A DNA stretch of 64,000 bases from Chloroflexota bacterium (GTDB lineage: Bacteria > Chloroflexota > UBA11872), in assembly GCA_026707285.1 (NCBI GenBank), contig JAPOXD010000011.1, positions 1-64,000 on the forward strand, written 5' to 3'. The stretch's first letter is position 1. Every line of letters begins with the position of its first letter. Positions 23,932-31,409 of this stretch are shown here, piece after piece. Below the pieces are notes generated by a model. The model had not been told where the DNA came from, did no database searches, and was given only the letters and a program-made list of their open reading frames with translations. The position numbers and the translations under genes were made by a program.

Positions 23932-25536
23932 ATGACCGACCAAATCATCGACGTATCCGGGCACTTCGGCGCCGTGCCCTTCGCCCGCGCCGCGTGGACT
24001 CCGGCAGAGGTCGTGGACCGCGCGGCGGACGCGGGGATCACCCACACTTACGTCGCGGCGCTCAGCGGGGTCTACCACGAGGCGGGCGTGGGGAATGCCG
24101 ACGCCCTCGCCGCGGCGGCGCGGCATGGCGAGCTGACGGCAGCCGCCGTGGTCGATCCGCGCTCCGGCAGCCGCGCGCTGGACCAGGTCGAGGCGTCGAT
24201 CGATGCCGGCGTGCGGCTGTTCCGCGCGTTTCGCGGGGCGCAGGGCGCCTGGCCGCCGCACGAGGCGACGTTTCTGGCCGCCGCCCGCCGCATCGCCGGG
24301 GCGGGCCTGGTGCTGATGGCGGACCTCGGCAACCCCATCGGCGAGCTGACTGAATACATGCACGCGCTGGGCGACCTGGACCTGACGATCGTCTTCGCCA
24401 ACGTGTCCTACGCCACGCTGGGCGAGGCGCTCACGGTGATGCGGACCGATCCCCGGATCCACCTGGAAAGCCATCGGCTGTGCCGCCCCGACACGCTGGA
24501 GCTGATCGCATCCGAGGTCGGCGCCGACCGCGTGCTGTTTGGCACCTCCGGGCCGCCTTTCAACGCGCTATCGGCGCTCAACCTGGTGCGGCACGCCAAC
24601 CTGCCCGAACTGGACCGCCGGCTCATCCTGGCCGGCAACGCGCTGCGGCTGATCGAGGGTCATGGGATGGCCGATCGTGCGACGCCAGATCTGGCGCCCG
24701 ATCCATTCGGCCCGCCCGTGCGGGGTCCGGAGACGGTGCCGATCATCGACATCCACGCGCACAACGGCGCCTGGCCCTACGCCGGCGCCACCAGCCGCGA
24801 CAACCACGGCATCACGACGCTCGAGCGGCTGATGGCCGAGTACAACGTCGAGCAGACGTTCGCATCCTCGGCGCTGGCCATCACGAACGACTTCCGCCGG
24901 GGCAACCGGGAGCTCGTGGAGGGAAGCCGTGGACGCGGCACCATCCGCCCGCTGGTGACGATCACCCCGCACGACGTGGCCGGCTCGTGCGAGGAGATGG
25001 ACCGGTGGTATCCCGAGCCGCACGTCGTGGGGGCCAAGCTGCACACGCAGCTGTCCCGCGTTCCCATCGGCGATCCGCGCATGGCCGCGCTGTTTGAGGA
25101 AGTCGCCGCTCGCGGCAAACCGGTGGTGAATCACGTGATGGCATTGGGTGGCTTCGATCCGCCGTCCGAAACCCAGCAAGTGGACGGCATCGTCGAGCTG
25201 GCGGCGAGACATCCGGACCTGACCGTGGTGGCCTATCACGGCGGCGGTCTGGATTGGGAGCGGATGTTGGAGCTTGCCGAACCGCTGCCCAATCTTTATG
25301 TCGAGTACGCCAGCTCCTGGCCGCAGGACAACCCGGTGCGCGCGGCCGTCGAGCGGCTCGGACCAAAGCGCGTGATGTTCGGCACGGACATGGACTTGCT
25401 CTCGCCGTCGCTCATGGTGGGACTGGTGGATAGCGCCGGCCTGGATTCCGCGGCCTACGCCGCGGTGCTGCACGGCAATGCGCGGCGGGTGTTCCGGCTG
25501 GGGCCGGCGGGGACGAGCGAAGAAACGTCCGAATAG
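23932..25536 (+). CDS. fused two-domain amidohydrolase
   Basis: A 534-residue protein built from two amidohydrolase_2-type barrels. The second (about residues 270-525) has the metal ligands: His275-x-His277 (DIHAHNGAWPY), GAKLHTQ, YHGGG and Asp486 (MFGTDMDLLS). The first (about 5-240) aligns in order but has Ser9-x-His11 (DVSGHFG) in place of His-x-His and Ser206 (LFGTSGPPFN) in place of the catalytic aspartate, so it is probably inactive. The likely activity is metal-dependent hydrolysis or decarboxylation; the substrate is unknown. The start is the ATG at 23932. No signal peptide is present. Confidence 0.82.
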   Translation: MTDQIIDVSGHFGAVPFARAAWTPAEVVDRAADAGITHTYVAALSGVYHEAGVGNADALAAAARHGELTAAAVVDPRSGSRALDQVEASIDAGVRLFRAFRGAQGAWPPHEATFLAAARRIAGAGLVLMADLGNPIGELTEYMHALGDLDLTIVFANVSYATLGEALTVMRTDPRIHLESHRLCRPDTLELIASEVGADRVLFGTSGPPFNALSALNLVRHANLPELDRRLILAGNALRLIEGHGMADRATPDLAPDPFGPPVRGPETVPIIDIHAHNGAWPYAGATSRDNHGITTLERLMAEYNVEQTFASSALAITNDFRRGNRELVEGSRGRGTIRPLVTITPHDVAGSCEEMDRWYPEPHVVGAKLHTQLSRVPIGDPRMAALFEEVAARGKPVVNHVMALGGFDPPSETQQVDGIVELAARHPDLTVVAYHGGGLDWERMLELAEPLPNLYVEYASSWPQDNPVRAAVERLGPKRVMFGTDMDLLSPSLMVGLVDSAGLDSAAYAAVLHGNARRVFRLGPAGTSEETSE

Positions 25537-25549
25537 CAATTGCGTTCAT

Positions 25550-25599
25550 GGTTCGACAGAGCCTGCCCTGAGCCCGTCGAAGGGCTCGCCACGAACGGG
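25550..25599. repeat. dispersed repeat, family E (full copy)
   Basis: GGTTCGACAGAGCCTGCCCT, then GAGCCCGTCGAAGGGCTCGC and CACGAACGGG. The centre contains the palindrome GAGCCCGTCGAAGGGCTC. It lies just before the Phd/PIN toxin-antitoxin operon. Confidence 0.7.
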
Positions 25600-25635
25600 C
25601 CGCGGTGCGGCGCTTGCAAACCGAGGCAGCCGAAC

Positions 25636-25660
25636 TCTAGACTTAGGCTAGCTTAGCTAA
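25636..25660. promoter_or_regulatory. candidate operator of the Phd/PIN module
   Basis: AT-rich stretch TCTAGACTTAGGCTAGCTTA followed by GCTAA, ending 15 bases before the antitoxin start. It contains the overlapping palindromes GCTAGC and TTAGCTAA. Its contrast with the GC-rich surroundings, and the habit of Phd-type antitoxins to repress their own operon, support an operator. No binding data are implied. Confidence 0.45.
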
Positions 25661-25675
25661 TGCAGGGGGATCGCC

Positions 25676-25909
25676 ATGCAAGTAAACATGCACGAGGCCA
25701 AGTCGCAACTCTCACGACTCGGCGAGCGGGCCTGGGAGGGCGAAGAGGTCGTCATCGCGAAAGCGGGCAAGCCGTATCTGCGGCTGGTGCCCTTTCGGCC
25801 ACAGAACAAGCCGCGGAGGCTTGGCGACCTCAAGGGCCAGATTTGGATCGCTCCCGACTTCGACGAGACGCCCGAGGAAGTCATCAAGGCCTTCGAAGGC
25901 GACTTGTGA
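25676..25909 (+). CDS. Phd/YefM-family antitoxin
   Basis: A 77-residue antitoxin. The N-terminal DNA-binding part reads MQVNMHEAKSQLSRLGERAWEGEEVVIAKAGKPYLRLVPF, which I split here as MQVNMHEAKSQLSRL and GEEVVIAKAGKPYLRLV: the classical Phd/YefM fold. The C-terminal acidic tail (DFDETPEEVIKAFEGDL) would wrap the toxin. GGGGGA lies before the ATG at 25676. Its TGA overlaps the GTG of the PIN toxin gene (GTGA), so the two are co-translated. Confidence 0.9.
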   Translation: MQVNMHEAKSQLSRLGERAWEGEEVVIAKAGKPYLRLVPFRPQNKPRRLGDLKGQIWIAPDFDETPEEVIKAFEGDL

Positions 25910-26298
25910 GGCGTCTGTTGATGGATACCCATGTGCTCCTGTGGGCACTTGGGGCCGAGCAAATGCTAGGGAGCGACGTACGTAGAGCCTTGACTGACCC
26001 GCGCAACGATGTATTCGTCAGCGCGGCTAGCGTCTGGGAAGTCGCTGTCAAGAGCGCGCTGGGCAAGCTGCGAGCCCCAGACTACTTGGCCGCGACGGTC
26101 GAGGCAGCCGGATTCAGCGAGCTTCCGGTGACCCTTATTCACGCCGAGCAGGCGGGGAGCTTGCCCAAGCTTCATGGCGATCCGTTCGACCGCATGCTCG
26201 TTGCCCAGACGCAGGTCGAGGGGCTCACCCTGGTCACCGCCGACGCCAACATACTCCGGTACCCCGTCCGCACGATGGCAGCGCGGGATGGCGTCTGA
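25906..26298 (+). CDS. PIN-domain toxin (VapC-like)
   Basis: A 130-residue PIN ribonuclease, the toxin of a type II pair. The first acidic residue is in MDTHVLLWAL, the second in SVWEVAVKSALGK, and the third and fourth in HGDPFDRMLVAQ and LVTADANI, the usual PIN metal-binding set. Phd-type antitoxins with PIN toxins of this HGDPFDR subfamily are common. The GTG at 25906 overlaps the antitoxin stop by four bases; a TTG at 25918 or ATG at 25921 would shorten it by a few residues. The tRNA-Thr gene follows on the other strand after 18 bases. Confidence 0.9.
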   Translation: MRRLLMDTHVLLWALGAEQMLGSDVRRALTDPRNDVFVSAASVWEVAVKSALGKLRAPDYLAATVEAAGFSELPVTLIHAEQAGSLPKLHGDPFDRMLVAQTQVEGLTLVTADANILRYPVRTMAARDGV

Positions 26299-26305
26299 CG
26301 GCTAG

Positions 26306-26312
26306 AAAAAAA
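26306..26312 (-). terminator. T-run after tRNA-Thr
   Basis: Seven T residues on the minus strand begin four bases after the tRNA discriminator base. With the GC-rich acceptor end just upstream this may end the tRNA transcript. There is no separate hairpin, so the call is weak. Confidence 0.35.
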
Positions 26313-26316
26313 CCGG

Positions 26317-26389
26317 AGCCGACGGTGGGATTCGAACCCACGACCTGAGCTTTACGAAAGCCCCGCTCTGCCAACTGAGCTACATCGGC
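26317..26389 (-). tRNA. tRNA-Thr(CGT)
   Basis: A 73-base cloverleaf folds on the minus strand. The acceptor arms are GCCGATG and CGTCGGC with one G-U pair, the D arm is GCTC/GAGC, the anticodon arm is GGGCT/AGCTC with loop TTCGTAA, and the T arm is GTGGG/CCCAC with TTCGAAT. The anticodon is CGT, reading ACG, so the amino acid is threonine. The CCA end is not encoded. It ends close to the PIN toxin gene. Confidence 0.95.
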
Positions 26390-26727
26390 GGACGGGGAAA
26401 ATGCTAGCACCCGGACGTTCGTAGTCGCTCTCAATCAGCTCAATGGTCTCCCTCGCCGGCGGCCCTTGACCCACCCGGACGTTGCCCGCACGCCTGGAAG
26501 CCAGCCCGCTCATTTCCACGTTGGCCCGGACCTTGATTTCTGCCTTCGGACACTCTTGCAGAGTCCGGTGGGGCTTGGGGACGAGCGGGCGCATCCGGTC
26601 CGCCCCCAGGTTCAATGAATGGTGGATTCCCGCCTTCGCGGGAATGACGGAGGGGTTGCGCGAAGGTCTTCCTTCGCGGGAATGACGCGAGGCAAGCGCA
26701 GGTTTCGCCGCAGGCAAAGGCAGCCGG
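26390..26727. other. gene-free stretch upstream of tRNA-Thr
   Basis: It holds a double family A repeat (26622-26687). A minus-strand open frame of about 80 codons (from 26594) runs on into the tRNA gene and includes a protein-like stretch VEMSGLASRRAGNVRVGQG. Because it ends inside the tRNA I treat it as a gene remnant or chance. A TAGCAT about 15 bases before the tRNA could be its -10 box. Confidence 0.45.
26622..26687. repeat. family A repeat with adjacent half copy
   Basis: A full copy (26622-26651) with core TTCCCGCCTTCGCGGGAA is followed by the right half CCTTCGCGGGAATGACG at 26671-26687. Confidence 0.75.
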
Positions 26728-27567
26728 CTAAAGGCCCCAGACGTCCCGCATGACCTGCCGCACAGCCGGCGGTCCTTCGATGGTGGCCACTTCGTCGGCG
26801 GCGGCCTGCACGTCGGGCGGAGCGTGCGACATGGCGATGCCGCGTCCGGCCCATTGCAGCATCTCGATATCGTTGCGGTCGTCACCCACGGCCACGACTT
26901 CGGCAGCGTCGATCCCCAGCTCGTCGGCCAGCCAGGCCACGCCTTCCCCTTTCGTCCCGCCGGCCGGCAGGGATTCCAGACCACCCGCCCCGAGACGCTC
27001 GCTCCACCAGGAGACCGTCGAGACGGCATCGCCGAGCTCATCGTTGATGCGGCGCTCGGCGCCGGCCACGGCTTCACGGTCGCCGAAGGCGAACACCTCG
27101 ACGGGCGGCGCGGCGATTGCCGTGCTGGGCATGGGGCGAATGATTGGCAGCTTGGTGGACAGGTAGAGCCGCGTCGGGGCATGGGTCCACCACGCGCCGT
27201 CGCACAAGTAACGCTCGCCGGCGAAGGGCGACTCGACCCAGACTCCGGCCATGCCGCAGTCTCGATAGACCCCGAGCACCGCAGCCGCGGCGGCGTGGGT
27301 CATGTGCCTGGCGCGCAGCACGTGCCCGTCGCGGACGCGCCGCACGATGCCGCCGTTATTGAGGACGGCGTACGCGCCTGCCGGCAACTGACGCGTGACC
27401 TCGGCGGTCATATACGTCCCGCGGCCGGTTGCGACGACGACGGTTACGTCTTGCGCGGCGACGCCGCCGAGCGCCCGGATCACGTCCTGATCGGGGCCCA
27501 CGCCGGGCCAGGTCAGCGTGCCGTCCACGTCGAGCGCGAGGAGTCGGGGGCGCAGGCTAGTCCTCAT
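26728..27567 (-). CDS. HAD-superfamily hydrolase, Cof type (IIB)
   Basis: Phosphatase-like protein of 279 residues. HAD motif I is LALDVDGTLT with Asp13 and Asp15, motif II is VVVATGRG, motif III includes the lysine in GGTKGEGVAWLADELG, and motif IV is VVAVGDDRNDIEML. The large type IIB cap lies between motifs II and III. Members act on sugar phosphates, flavin or nucleotide phosphates; which one is not shown. The ATG at 27567 overlaps the end of the FmdB gene by 11 bases, arguing for co-translation. An ATG six codons further upstream is possible. Confidence 0.88.
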   Translation of the reverse strand: MRTSLRPRLLALDVDGTLTWPGVGPDQDVIRALGGVAAQDVTVVVATGRGTYMTAEVTRQLPAGAYAVLNNGGIVRRVRDGHVLRARHMTHAAAAAVLGVYRDCGMAGVWVESPFAGERYLCDGAWWTHAPTRLYLSTKLPIIRPMPSTAIAAPPVEVFAFGDREAVAGAERRINDELGDAVSTVSWWSERLGAGGLESLPAGGTKGEGVAWLADELGIDAAEVVAVGDDRNDIEMLQWAGRGIAMSHAPPDVQAAADEVATIEGPPAVRQVMRDVWGL

Positions 27568-27961
27568 TGAACGCGTCGCCGCCATCGTCCAGGTCGGAAG
27601 CCGCGTCCTCGAACTCGGCGTCGTCGGGCATTTCGCCGGCCTCCATGCGCCGCAACATGGGCTCGAATTCGTCGGGCAATGCTTCGCCCATCTCCTCGCT
27701 CATTTGGCGCGTCATGCGGGCGAGGCTGCGCGGATCGCCGGACTCCAGGCCTTCCATAGCGGCGTCCATGCCCGAGAAGTCGTCGTCGCCCGCGCCGTCG
27801 TCCGACGCACCGCTGCGGACGATGGTGACGCGCGACAGCAGGCGCTCCAGCCGATCCGAGCCGCAGTGGGGACACGTCGGATCCTGCACCGCGGCGAAGG
27901 TCTTGAAGAGCTTGGTGGAGCGCTGCCGGCAGTCGGGGCAGCGGTAGTCAAAGACTGGCAC
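27557..27961 (-). CDS. FmdB-type zinc-ribbon protein with acidic tail
   Basis: A 134-residue protein. The first 45 residues form an FmdB/CxxC zinc ribbon: FDYRCPDCRQRSTKLFKTF then CPHCGSDRLERLLS, two CxxC knuckles. The remaining 90 residues are rich in Asp and Glu, with a helical part (ARMTRQMSEEMGEALPDEFE) and an acidic end. Family members are suspected regulators, but the function is not established. The gene overlaps the HAD phosphatase downstream by 11 bases, so the two are likely co-expressed. The ATG at 27961 starts right at the ribbon. Confidence 0.82.
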   Translation of the reverse strand: MPVFDYRCPDCRQRSTKLFKTFAAVQDPTCPHCGSDRLERLLSRVTIVRSGASDDGAGDDDFSGMDAAMEGLESGDPRSLARMTRQMSEEMGEALPDEFEPMLRRMEAGEMPDDAEFEDAASDLDDGGDAFNED

Positions 27962-28096
27962 CGGAGGGTTGAGGCCGCGCTGGAACGGCCAGCGCAGGGA
28001 CGCCGCAAGTGTACGGCGCGCCCCAGTTTGCGGATGCCCGCGGTGCTAGGCTCGGTGCTGCAATTCGACCGCGCGAGCTCGTTCGAGCGTGCTGCC

Positions 28097-29251
28097 ATGA
28101 GGCGTTGGGAGCCCAGCAAAGACTGGCGCCGCCGCCATGGCTTGCGAGCGCACACGGTCACGGCGCTGTGCCGCGCGGCCGCGCTTGTCATCCGTCCCGC
28201 GCCACCGGGCGTTCACGCGCTGCCGCCCTCGCCATTCTCCGCGGTCGTCATCAAGCCGCTCGCGCTAGGCGACGTGCTGCGGACGACGCCGTTACTGCAC
28301 GCCCTGCGCCGGGCCCACCCCGACGCACGGATCACCTATGCCGTCGGCGACTACGCCCGACGCACGCTCGAAAACAATCCCCACATCGACGACATGCTGG
28401 ACATGGGACAGCTCGGAACGCCGCGCCGGTACGACGCGCAGGCCTATCTGGGTCTCGCCAGACGGCTTCGAAAGGGCCGATTCGACGTGGCCGTGATCTT
28501 GGACCGCTCGCCGCTCATGGCGCTCTTGCCCTACCTCGCGCGCATTCCCCACCGCATCGGCCTCCACAACAAAGGGCGCGGGTTTGCGCATACCACGCGA
28601 GTTCCGATTGCCGACGACGAGCACGAAGTCGATGCCTACTTGCGGGTCGCAAGGGCCGCGGGAATCGATACCAGCGACGTTCGCTGCCACTTTCGCCCCT
28701 CGGTAAGCGACGAAGCGGCCGCCGACCGCTTGCACCAGGAGTTTGGCGCCACGCCCGGACGCCCGCTGGTGATCATGGCTCCCGGCGGCGGCTTGAATCC
28801 GGGCGCGGTGGACGTCTCGAAGCGCTGGACCGCCGCGGGCTATGCGCATGTGGCCGACGCACTGATCGAACGCCGCGGCGCAACCGTCGTGCTGGTGGGC
28901 CTGCCGTCCGATGCCAGCTCCAATGCCGCCGTACGGTCGGCCATGCGCGCGTCGGCGATCGACCTGAGCGGGCAGACCGGCTTCGGACAGCTCGCGGCGC
29001 TCATTGCCCGCGGGGATTTGTTTGTCGGCAACGACTCGACGGCGGCGCAGCTCGCCGCCTGCGTGGGCACGCCGTCGGTCACCGTCTTCACCACGACCGA
29101 GCCGTGGGTCTATGGACCCTACGCGCCGAACGCAGTCTGGGTGTATCGCGGCAGCCCCTCGAGCGGCTTGGTCGACAGCCCGGGGACTGCCGAGGTAGAG
29201 CAGGCGGCCCTCGACGCGCTGCCGAAACGGACCGAGGGCCCCGCGGGCTAG
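28097..29251 (+). CDS. glycosyltransferase family 9 (heptosyltransferase-like)
   Basis: A 384-residue GT-B enzyme. The N-terminal domain shows the family opening AVVIKPLALGDVLRTTPLLHALRRAHPDARI, and the C-terminal one the nucleotide-sugar site VIMAPGGGLNPGAVDVSKRW and LIARGDLFVGNDSTAAQLAACVGTPSVTVF. GT9 enzymes add heptose or related sugars in envelope glycans. In the absence of other LPS genes here the acceptor is unclear. The ATG at 28097 is a choice: the frame is open upstream and an ATG at 28034 is possible, but the added residues look unconserved. The gene converges with the mutY-like gene across four bases. Confidence 0.85.
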   Translation: MRRWEPSKDWRRRHGLRAHTVTALCRAAALVIRPAPPGVHALPPSPFSAVVIKPLALGDVLRTTPLLHALRRAHPDARITYAVGDYARRTLENNPHIDDMLDMGQLGTPRRYDAQAYLGLARRLRKGRFDVAVILDRSPLMALLPYLARIPHRIGLHNKGRGFAHTTRVPIADDEHEVDAYLRVARAAGIDTSDVRCHFRPSVSDEAAADRLHQEFGATPGRPLVIMAPGGGLNPGAVDVSKRWTAAGYAHVADALIERRGATVVLVGLPSDASSNAAVRSAMRASAIDLSGQTGFGQLAALIARGDLFVGNDSTAAQLAACVGTPSVTVFTTTEPWVYGPYAPNAVWVYRGSPSSGLVDSPGTAEVEQAALDALPKRTEGPAG

Positions 29252-29255
29252 ACCT

Positions 29256-30035
29256 TCACGAGTCCGTTGCTGCCGCCCGACGGGGCGTAGCCCGCGACCC
29301 GACGCGATAGCCCACCGTGCGTTCGGCGGCCATGGGCACGCCCTCGACGCGCCACACGGCCACGGGCGGTCCGCCCGTGAGATCCCGGCAGAGCCGGCGC
29401 AACGGACACCGGGGGCAGTCCGGCGCTCGCGCGGTGCACACGGTGGCGCCCAGGTCCATGAGGCCCTGCCCGTAGTCGTAGAAGCGCCGGGCCGGAGTCA
29501 GCGCCTCGGCAAGCTCGGCGAGCCGGCGGGCGTCGCGGTAAGCCGAGCCCTCGGCCGGGAGCCCGACGGCCCGGGTGTAGACCCGCGCGATGTTGGTATC
29601 TACCAGTGGCGCGCGTTTGCCGTTGCCGAATGTGTGCACGGCAGCCGCGGCATAGGGACCGAGGCCCGGAAGGCGTCGCAGACCCTCGAGCGAATCCGGC
29701 ATGCGGCCCCCGTGGTCCGCGACGACGACCGCCGCCATGGCCTTCAGCCACTTGCCTCGAATGTGGTACCCGAGCGGATCGGTCAGCGCGCTGACCTCTG
29801 CGGCGGGCGCGCGATGAAGGTCCTCGATGGTCGGGTAGCGGCGCACAAACTCCCGGTATACCGGTGCCACCCGAGACGCCTGCGTTTGCTGGAGCAGCAG
29901 CTCGGACACGGCCACGCGGAAGGGATCGTGAGTCTCACGCCACGGCAGGTCACGCCGATGCGCGCGGTACCAGCGAATGAGGCGGTCCTGAAACGCGGTC
30001 CGAAATCGGTGGTCGATTTCCAGATGGCTAGTCAC
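29256..30035 (-). CDS. MutY-like adenine (mismatch) DNA glycosylase
   Basis: HhH-GPD DNA repair glycosylase of 259 residues with a [4Fe-4S] cluster. The catalytic glutamate is Glu45 (SELLLQQTQASRV), the hairpin is LRRLPGLGPYAAAAVHTFG, the catalytic aspartate is in LVDTNIARVY, and the cluster cysteines follow C-x6-C-x2-C-x5-C (CTARAPDCPRCPLRRLC). The tyrosine in GLGPYAA is seen in actinobacterial MutY and in thymine-DNA glycosylases of the Mig type, so A/G or G/T specificity is open. The C-terminal MutT-like domain of E. coli MutY is missing. The GTG at 30035 fits best; an earlier GTG adds 27 unlikely residues. It diverges from the LCP gene. Confidence 0.85.
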   Translation of the reverse strand: MTSHLEIDHRFRTAFQDRLIRWYRAHRRDLPWRETHDPFRVAVSELLLQQTQASRVAPVYREFVRRYPTIEDLHRAPAAEVSALTDPLGYHIRGKWLKAMAAVVVADHGGRMPDSLEGLRRLPGLGPYAAAAVHTFGNGKRAPLVDTNIARVYTRAVGLPAEGSAYRDARRLAELAEALTPARRFYDYGQGLMDLGATVCTARAPDCPRCPLRRLCRDLTGGPPVAVWRVEGVPMAAERTVGYRVGSRATPRRAAATDS

Positions 30036-30146
30036 GGAACGCCCGCCTGAATCGCTATGCACATGCACTGTCGCTCCGCGAGCCGATGGTACGGTCAAAA
30101 GGATCGTGCGCCGCACGAGAATTCGATTTTCCAGCCCGCCACGCCA

Positions 30147-31409
30147 TTGATCCGATTCCTGGCGCGCGCCCTCACCCCAATCGCCATCGGCATGCTGGCG
30201 GTCGCCGCGTGCGGCGACGCCACGCCTGGGCCAGGTTCGGCCACAACCGCGATCGTGGTCGTGGCGCCGACGCCCGAGTCGCCCGTGGCGCCAACGACCG
30301 CCGCCGTCGCTCCAGACTCGCCGTCGCCGCAGCCGACGGACACGCCGAGCGCCACCGCCTCGCCGGAGGCGTCGCCCACGGCCGCGACCCCGCCTCCCGC
30401 GGTCGCGAGCACACCAACACCGCCGTCGACTCCTGTGGCCCCGACGCCGGAGCCGGCCGCCCCAGTTGACGACACGCCGGCGGCCGGGGCGGCCACCCCA
30501 AATCCAGGTCCCGCCGAACCCGTCCAGCTGCCCACTGCCGTGACCGACCTGCCCGGGGTCGAGCAGCGCGTCACACTCCTGCTGTTGGGCATCGACCAGG
30601 CGGACTCGTTCGAGGGCAACACGGACGTCATCATGCTGGTGAGTCTGGACCCAGAGAGCGGCTCGGCTTTGGTGCTCTCGATTCCGCGCGATCTCTGTCT
30701 AGACACCTGCGACACGCACTCGACCCGGGTAAACGAGATCTTCAAGCGCCAGGGCATGGAGCCGCTTCAGGCGACGCTTCACAACATCACCGGCCTTCCA
30801 ATCGACTATTTCCTGCTGGTGAACTTCTACGGCGTGGAGCGCATCATCGACGCGCTGGGCGGCGTGAACGTCTGGTCGCCGCGCGAGTTTGACGAGCGGT
30901 TCGTCTACCTGGACACGGACGAGGAGATTCGCCTGGTCCTGGAGCCGGGCTCGAACACGCTCAACGGTCGCGAGGCCGTCGCCTACGGCCGCTCGCGCAA
31001 GTACGACCCGGGGGGCGACTTTGCCCGGATTTGCCGCCAGCAGCAGGTGATGCGCGGCCTGCGGGAGCAGGCCTTGTCACCGGCGCTGATCGTGAACATA
31101 CCCGCCGTGCTCGAGGAGCTCGGCGGCGCGTTCCGCACTGATTTTCCGCTCGAGCAGCTTCCCGCGCTGGCCAACTTGGCGCTTCGGACCCCTCCGCAGC
31201 GGGTGCACTCGTTTGCCGTGCACAGCCGCGGCGGTGAGCTGCTGCAGTGGTTCACGGGCGAGGACGGGGCATTCCTCCTGCGTCCGGACCTGGTCGCGAT
31301 TCGAGACTTCGTGGCCGACGCGTTCGCACGATCCTTGGAAACCCCGACGAACGCGGCCGGCGAGCCGGTCTTCATCGCCGACAACTGCGAGGCCTACTAC
31401 CCGAGCTAG
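30147..31409 (+). CDS. LytR-CpsA-Psr (LCP) family lipoprotein
   Basis: Envelope glycopolymer ligase or regulator of the LCP family. From a TTG at 30147 there is a compact lipoprotein signal peptide with LAVAAC and Cys22, followed by a Thr/Pro-rich tether of about 100 residues. The LCP domain (about residues 150-320) shows LLLGIDQADSFEGNTDVIMLV, LSIPRDLCLDTC, the HSTRVNEIF segment, and NTLNGREAVAYGRSRK, with the arginines used for pyrophosphate binding. LCP enzymes attach polymers to peptidoglycan, so this is an outward-facing protein. The open frame runs upstream to an ATG at 30057; I prefer 30147 because it gives a normal signal peptide and leaves room for a promoter facing mutY. Confidence 0.87.
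   Translation: MIRFLARALTPIAIGMLAVAACGDATPGPGSATTAIVVVAPTPESPVAPTTAAVAPDSPSPQPTDTPSATASPEASPTAATPPPAVASTPTPPSTPVAPTPEPAAPVDDTPAAGAATPNPGPAEPVQLPTAVTDLPGVEQRVTLLLLGIDQADSFEGNTDVIMLVSLDPESGSALVLSIPRDLCLDTCDTHSTRVNEIFKRQGMEPLQATLHNITGLPIDYFLLVNFYGVERIIDALGGVNVWSPREFDERFVYLDTDEEIRLVLEPGSNTLNGREAVAYGRSRKYDPGGDFARICRQQQVMRGLREQALSPALIVNIPAVLEELGGAFRTDFPLEQLPALANLALRTPPQRVHSFAVHSRGGELLQWFTGEDGAFLLRPDLVAIRDFVADAFARSLETPTNAAGEPVFIADNCEAYYPS

Noticed and set aside
25906-26389. Insertion site of an integrative element at tRNA-Thr
   Set aside because: No integrase and no repeated tRNA end were found; only the toxin-antitoxin pair is adjacent.
26352-26594. Minus-strand ORF with VEMSGLASRRAGNVRVGQG
   Set aside because: It looks protein-like but ends inside the tRNA gene and has no start signal; a remnant at best.
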